From Mesorhizobium sp. RMAD-H1 (lineage in GTDB: Bacteria; Pseudomonadota; Alphaproteobacteria; Rhizobiales; Rhizobiaceae): 64,000 nucleotides of DNA. The notes below the pieces were generated by a model. It had not been told where the DNA came from. It did not search any database and saw only the letters and a list, made by a program, of their open reading frames with translations. Of the stretch, positions 60,586 through 64,000 are shown piece by piece (the stretch's first letter is position 1; every line of letters begins with the position of its first letter). The position numbers and the translations under genes are program-made. The stretch spans positions 124,001 to 188,000 of the forward strand of contig NZ_JACHWN010000005.1 in the NCBI RefSeq assembly GCF_014191375.1. Reading direction: 5' to 3'.

Positions 60586-61238
60586 ACGAAGACCGCTTCC
60601 AGCAATTGCAGCAGATCATTCCGGCTGTTTCACGTGAAACAGCCGAATCGCTTATGGCGTTCGAATCGCTTTTCCGGAAGTGGTCTGCTGCCATCAACCT
60701 CGCATCCCCTTCGACGCTTTCCGAGATTTGGGGGCGGCATATACTCGACAGCGCACAGCTCTTTCCCTTGGCTCCACAGGCACGGAAATGGCTCGATCTG
60801 GGATCGGGCGGCGGGTTTCCGGGTGTGGTTCTGGCGATTCTCCTGAAGGATCGGGCGGGTTCGGCCATCGACCTCGTGGAAAGCAACGGCAAGAAAGCTG
60901 CCTTTCTGCGAACAGCGATCGCCCAGACCGGCGCGCCGGGGAGGGTGCATGCCGAGCGGATCGAAGCCATGCGGGAGCGGATCGGAACGCCGGAAATCAT
61001 TACGGCGCGGGCGCTTGCGCCACTTCACACGCTGTTTGCGCTGGCGGAGCCATGGCTGACCTCGGGGGCGGTCGCCCTTTTTCAAAAAGGACGGGATTAT
61101 CGCAGGGAGATCGACGAAAGCCATGACGGCTGGGCGTTCGATCTGGTAGAACACCCCAGTGCTGTCGGAAAAGAGTCGGTCATCCTCGAGATCAGTAATC
61201 TAAGGAGATCGGGACATAGCGGCCGGATTTCCCGCTGA
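60582..61238 (+). CDS. rsmG: 16S rRNA (guanine527-N7)-methyltransferase
   Basis: 218 residues, GTG start overlapping mnmG (GTGA). SAM-binding motif [20 protein letters not shown], then [12 protein letters not shown] and [13 protein letters not shown]. Codons 15-21 (AVSRETA) encode a perfect parS and its flanks, so that stretch is under two constraints. parA follows after 37 bases. Confidence 0.96.
   Translation: MNEDRFQQLQQIIPAVSRETAESLMAFESLFRKWSAAINLASPSTLSEIWGRHILDSAQLFPLAPQARKWLDLGSGGGFPGVVLAILLKDRAGSAIDLVESNGKKAAFLRTAIAQTGAPGRVHAERIEAMRERIGTPEIITARALAPLHTLFALAEPWLTSGAVALFQKGRDYRREIDESHDGWAFDLVEHPSAVGKESVILEISNLRRSGHSGRISR
60626..60641. other. parS: parS site, perfect consensus, inside rsmG
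   Basis: TGTTTCACGTGAAACA exact; pairing extends three bases further on each side (60623-60644). Located within codons 15-21 of rsmG. In-gene parS sites near parAB are known in other bacteria. Confidence 0.93.
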
Positions 61239-61275
61239 ATTCCGAAAGCATGAGCAGTAGCCGAGGGCGACAGCA

Positions 61276-62073
61276 ATGATGAACGAGACCCGTATCATAA
61301 CGATAGCAAACCAGAAGGGTGGTGTCGGCAAGACGACGACCGCCATCAATCTGGCGACGGCCCTTGCGGCCATCGGTGAAACGGCGCTGATCGTCGATCT
61401 CGATCCGCAAGGCAATGCCAGCACCGGCCTCGGGATCGATCGGCGCAACCGCGAATATTCCTCCTATGACGTTCTTACTCAGACCGCTTCCGTCCAGGAG
61501 GCGGCCGTCGCCACCGATGTGCCCAATCTTCATATCGTTCCGTCGACGCTGGACCTCCTCGGGATCGAGATGGAGATTGCACAGGCTCCGGACCGAACGC
61601 GCCGGCTACGCAATGCGCTCCGTTTCGATTCACAGGTCACCGAACGCTTCAGCTATGTGCTCGTCGACTGCCCGCCATCGCTCAATCTGCTGACGCTTAA
61701 TGCCATGGCCGCCGCGGATTCCGTCCTCGTCCCGCTGCAATGCGAATTTTTCGCCTTGGAGGGCCTGAGCCAGCTCCTGCAGACGGTGGAGCAGGTGCGT
61801 AATTCCCTCAATCCGGAACTGTCGATCCAGGGCATTGTGCTGACAATGTTTGATAGCCGTAACAATCTGGCTTCGCAGGTGGTCGACGATGTCCGGTCTT
61901 TCATGGGCGAGAAGGTCTATCGGACCGTGATTCCCCGCAATGTGCGCATTTCCGAAGCGCCGTCGCACGGAAAGCCGGCCATTCTCTATGATCTCAAATG
62001 CGCCGGCAGCCAGGCATATCTTCAGCTGGCCTCTGAAGTTATCCAGCGTGAACGGCAGCTGAGAGCTGCCTGA
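61276..62073 (+). CDS. parA: Chromosome partitioning ATPase ParA
   Basis: 265 residues. Deviant Walker ATPase that moves ParB-parS complexes toward the new pole. Walker A NQKGGVGKTTTAIN with the signature first Lys (Lys14), VDLDPQGNAS (A'), LVDCPPSLNLLTLNAM (Walker B) and RNVRISEAPSHGKP. 39 bases upstream of parB. Confidence 0.98.
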   Translation: MMNETRIITIANQKGGVGKTTTAINLATALAAIGETALIVDLDPQGNASTGLGIDRRNREYSSYDVLTQTASVQEAAVATDVPNLHIVPSTLDLLGIEMEIAQAPDRTRRLRNALRFDSQVTERFSYVLVDCPPSLNLLTLNAMAAADSVLVPLQCEFFALEGLSQLLQTVEQVRNSLNPELSIQGIVLTMFDSRNNLASQVVDDVRSFMGEKVYRTVIPRNVRISEAPSHGKPAILYDLKCAGSQAYLQLASEVIQRERQLRAA

Positions 62074-62112
62074 ATTCGATTCGAATACGAAACAATTGGA
62101 AAGTTGCTGCAG

Positions 62113-62994
62113 ATGAACGAGGATCCTTCAAAAAAACGCCTGGGCCGTGGATTGGCGGCTTTGATTGGCGAGATGGACCGTCCGGTGGAAAGCAGGAAAG
62201 CGCCATTCCCGCTTGAGCGGCAGGTCCCGATCGAATTCATCAGCCGCAACCCGCGCAATCCGCGCCGCGTCTTCACCGATGCCGAACTGGAGGATCTGGC
62301 GCAATCGATCCGTGAGCACGGGGTTGTGCAGCCGGTCGTGGTGCGCCCGGCGCCGGGGGCTCCGGACCGTTATGAGCTGATCGCCGGCGAGCGTCGCTGG
62401 CGCGCTGCGCAGCGCGCCGGGCTCGATGCATTGCCGATCATCCTGCGCGACGTTAATGACCGTGTGGCACTTGAACTCGCCATCATCGAGAATGTCCAGC
62501 GCGCCGATCTCAACCCCGTTGAAGAGGCGGCTGGTTATCAGCAGCTCATCGAAGAGCACGGCTATACGCAGGCCGATCTGGCGCAGGTGATCGGCAAGAG
62601 CCGCAGCCACGTGGCAAATACACTGCGGCTGCTCAAGCTGCCCGCAAATGTCCAGGACATGATCACCGACGGATCGCTCTCGGCCGGCCATGCGCGCTGC
62701 CTGATCACGGCGGACAATCCCGTCGGGCTTGCCGAACGCATTGTCCGCGAGGGCCTTTCGGTGCGCCAGGCCGAGGCGCTTGCGCAGGCGGAAGGGAAGG
62801 GTGGAACCGAACCCAAGGCCGAGAAGGCGCCGGCGGTCGAGAAGGATGCGGATACGAAAGCGCTGGAAAAGCTGCTTTCCGATGTGACGGGGATGAAGGT
62901 CGAAATCAATCACCGCGAAAAAGGCGGCGAGGTCCGTATCCGCTATGCGTCGCTGGAGCAGCTCGATGAGATCTGCCGCCGGCTGCAGAGCTGA
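62113..62994 (+). CDS. parB: Chromosome partitioning protein ParB
   Basis: About 293 residues from ATG 62113, with GGAAAG nine bases ahead (the frame runs back to a TTG at 62104). N-terminal ParA-interacting segment KKRLGRGLAALIG, CTP-binding boxes GERRW (92-96) and ENVQR (126-130), helix-turn-helix TQADLAQVIGKSRSHVANTLRLL, C-terminal dimer domain. Binds the parS sites nearby. Its stop TGA begins a parS site. Confidence 0.97.
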   Translation: MNEDPSKKRLGRGLAALIGEMDRPVESRKAPFPLERQVPIEFISRNPRNPRRVFTDAELEDLAQSIREHGVVQPVVVRPAPGAPDRYELIAGERRWRAAQRAGLDALPIILRDVNDRVALELAIIENVQRADLNPVEEAAGYQQLIEEHGYTQADLAQVIGKSRSHVANTLRLLKLPANVQDMITDGSLSAGHARCLITADNPVGLAERIVREGLSVRQAEALAQAEGKGGTEPKAEKAPAVEKDADTKALEKLLSDVTGMKVEINHREKGGEVRIRYASLEQLDEICRRLQS

Positions 62995-63007
62995 TTCACG
63001 TGAAACA
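62992..63007. other. parS: parS site overlapping the parB stop
   Basis: TGATTCACGTGAAACA, identical to the site at the mnmE stop, with one mismatch to consensus. The TGA is the parB stop codon. Binding of ParB here could feed back on readout of the parAB 3' end. Confidence 0.8.
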
Positions 63008-63230
63008 TGCTGCAATGAGCTGGCCTCATTGAGATGAGGCAGCGGTAAATCTTCTCAATTTAGCGGCTTTTGCACCGTTAAGACATGATTCCAGCGACAA
63101 TCGCCGGATTCATGCCTCGGCATTTTCGCTTTGATATCGTTTCGAGAGATCAAAAAAACACGTAATTCCAATAGATAGGGATTAACCCGATCTTCGATTC
63201 GCCTATGGAACGAAATCCCGAAGCCGGTGA
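63008..63230. other. Convergent gap parB / holA
   Basis: 223 bases. A small hairpin GCCTCAT (63023-63029), loop TGAG, ATGAGGC (63034-63040) could act as a weak terminator but lacks a T-run. The rest is moderately AT-rich (near 63140-63185) and shows no gene or recognisable motif. Confidence 0.35.
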
Positions 63231-64000
63231 TCACCTGCTTCTGCCGGCACGAGCGGCCTCGACGGTGAAGGCGAGCAGTGTCTGGCGGATGATCGGGACG
63301 GCAAGCGTCGCGTTCTGGCGGCTTTCGAGCACCGTTTTCTGCAGCCGCTCCAGGACCCGCACCAGGCTTTCGCCGGTCCAGCGGCCGAGCGCATTTTCGA
63401 TCAGTTTCCGGCGATTGAAGAAGATGGGCGGCTTGGCGGCGGCAACCACGGCCGCTACCGTCTTGCGTTCCTGCTCGACAGCATAGCGCAGGACCTGAAG
63501 CTGCTGGAACTGCCGCATGGCGGCATTGAGGATGAGAAAAGGCGGCGAACCCGACTTCACGACGCGCTCGAAGGCGGTACTGAAGCGCGAGATATCGCCT
63601 ATGAGAACGGCATCAACGATCTCGTCATGGGAGAGGGCGCTGACGTCGCCCACCGCCTCGCGGACATCATCGATGGTAATCCGGTCCTTGCCATGGGCAT
63701 AGAGGCAGAGCTTTTCCAACTCTCCGCGTGTTGCCAGGCGGTCGCCGCCGAGGCTGTCGCGCAGCATCTGCCGCGCATCCAGCGTGATCTGCAGGTTGCT
63801 GCGCGAAAGCACATCGTCAATGACGGCGTCTATTCCACGTGAATCATCGCTGTAACAGGGAAGCGCCATGGCGGCGAATGCGCCTTCGACTGCTGTGCGC
63901 AACGCGGCGCCCTTCTTCAGGTCGCCCGCCTCTATGAGGATGCGGGCATCGGTCGGCGGATCGGCCGCCAACAGCTTGACGGCTTCCGCCATGCCCTTCT
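63231..64000 (-). CDS. holA: DNA polymerase III delta subunit, partial at the window edge
   Basis: Clamp-loader subunit that opens the beta clamp. At least 253 residues are present up to the right edge; the N-terminal part (about 90 residues with the AAA+ start) lies outside the window. Visible: ARILIEAGDLKKGAALRTAVE, LGGDRLATRGELEKLCLYA, ISRFSTAFERVVKSGSPPFLILNAAMRQFQQLQVLR and PPIFFNRRKLIENALGRW, all typical of rhizobial HolA. The Met codon near 63992 is internal, not the start. Confidence 0.88.
   Translation of the reverse strand, partial: KGMAEAVKLLAADPPTDARILIEAGDLKKGAALRTAVEGAFAAMALPCYSDDSRGIDAVIDDVLSRSNLQITLDARQMLRDSLGGDRLATRGELEKLCLYAHGKDRITIDDVREAVGDVSALSHDEIVDAVLIGDISRFSTAFERVVKSGSPPFLILNAAMRQFQQLQVLRYAVEQERKTVAAVVAAAKPPIFFNRRKLIENALGRWTGESLVRVLERLQKTVLESRQNATLAVPIIRQTLLAFTVEAARAGRSR
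63831..63846. other. Weak parS-like sequence in holA
   Basis: TATTCCACGTGAATCA has three mismatches to the parS consensus. The core CACGTG is kept. Low confidence as a functional site. Confidence 0.2.

Overview
The window is a dense stretch of chromosome from an alphaproteobacterium of the order Hyphomicrobiales (Rhizobiales), probably near Brucellaceae/Phyllobacteriaceae. The case rests on gene content and order: chvG-chvI with hprK, an EIIA of the mannose type and HPr next to ahcY and opposite pckA; hemE-hemJ-rho-mnmE-mnmG-rsmG-parA-parB; DivL; the short kinase-only HprK; TsaE fused to a sugar kinase; the HslV N-terminus ([11 protein letters not shown]); and a palindrome of the rhizobial RIME type. 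The DNA is GC-rich. I see no rRNA, tRNA, insertion sequence, prophage or CRISPR array. Nearly all of it is conserved core genome, so the unusual material is small: inserted genes, repeats and sites.

Layout. 1-2.3 kb (minus): infC with an AUU start, a membrane methyltransferase, rpmI-rplT. 2.6-6.6 kb (plus): an alpha/beta hydrolase carrying an in-frame repeat, a BenE-type transporter, a DUF2852 protein, a zinc metallopeptidase and a DUF218 protein. 6.7-12.2 kb (plus): trpF-trpB-orf-trpA-accD-folC. 12.3-24.2 kb (minus, transcribed right to left): divL, tsaE-amgK, a murU-like gene, addB, addA, trxA. 24.4-30.8 kb (minus): chvI-chvG-hprK, then EIIA-HPr, a MurI-like protein lacking both catalytic cysteines, and ahcY. 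31.2-34.6 kb (plus): pckA, arfB, a BON/LysM gene and alkB. 34.7-40.2 kb (minus): hisB, DUF2628, hisH, hisA, an arginase-superfamily gene, hisF, hisE, coaA. 40.4-43.6 kb (plus): hslVU and a DUF1402 protein. 43.6-46.5 kb (minus): a Tim44-like gene, mltA, smr, xre. 46.6-47.8 kb (plus): fxsA, secB.

The right quarter is the replication-origin domain. Genes dnaQ, coaE, aroE, maf and the PPDK regulator run leftward and hemE, hemJ and rho run rightward from a 421-bp gap holding several near-consensus DnaA boxes, which I call oriC. From 7 to 11 kb to its right is a parS array (two perfect TGTTTCACGTGAAACA sites, two one-mismatch sites) interleaved with mnmE, mnmG, rsmG, parA and parB. A partial holA leaves the window at the right edge.

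The best candidates for something new are: (i) the MurI-like protein with Ser replacing both catalytic Cys, one base downstream of HPr; (ii) the arginase-family gene coupled by ATGA overlaps on both sides between hisA and hisF; (iii) an unrecognised 156-residue protein coupled to trpA; (iv) a 29-nt repeat with a covarying hairpin, one copy of which sits in frame inside a hydrolase gene. All functions are read from sequence and memory of the families; no search was run.
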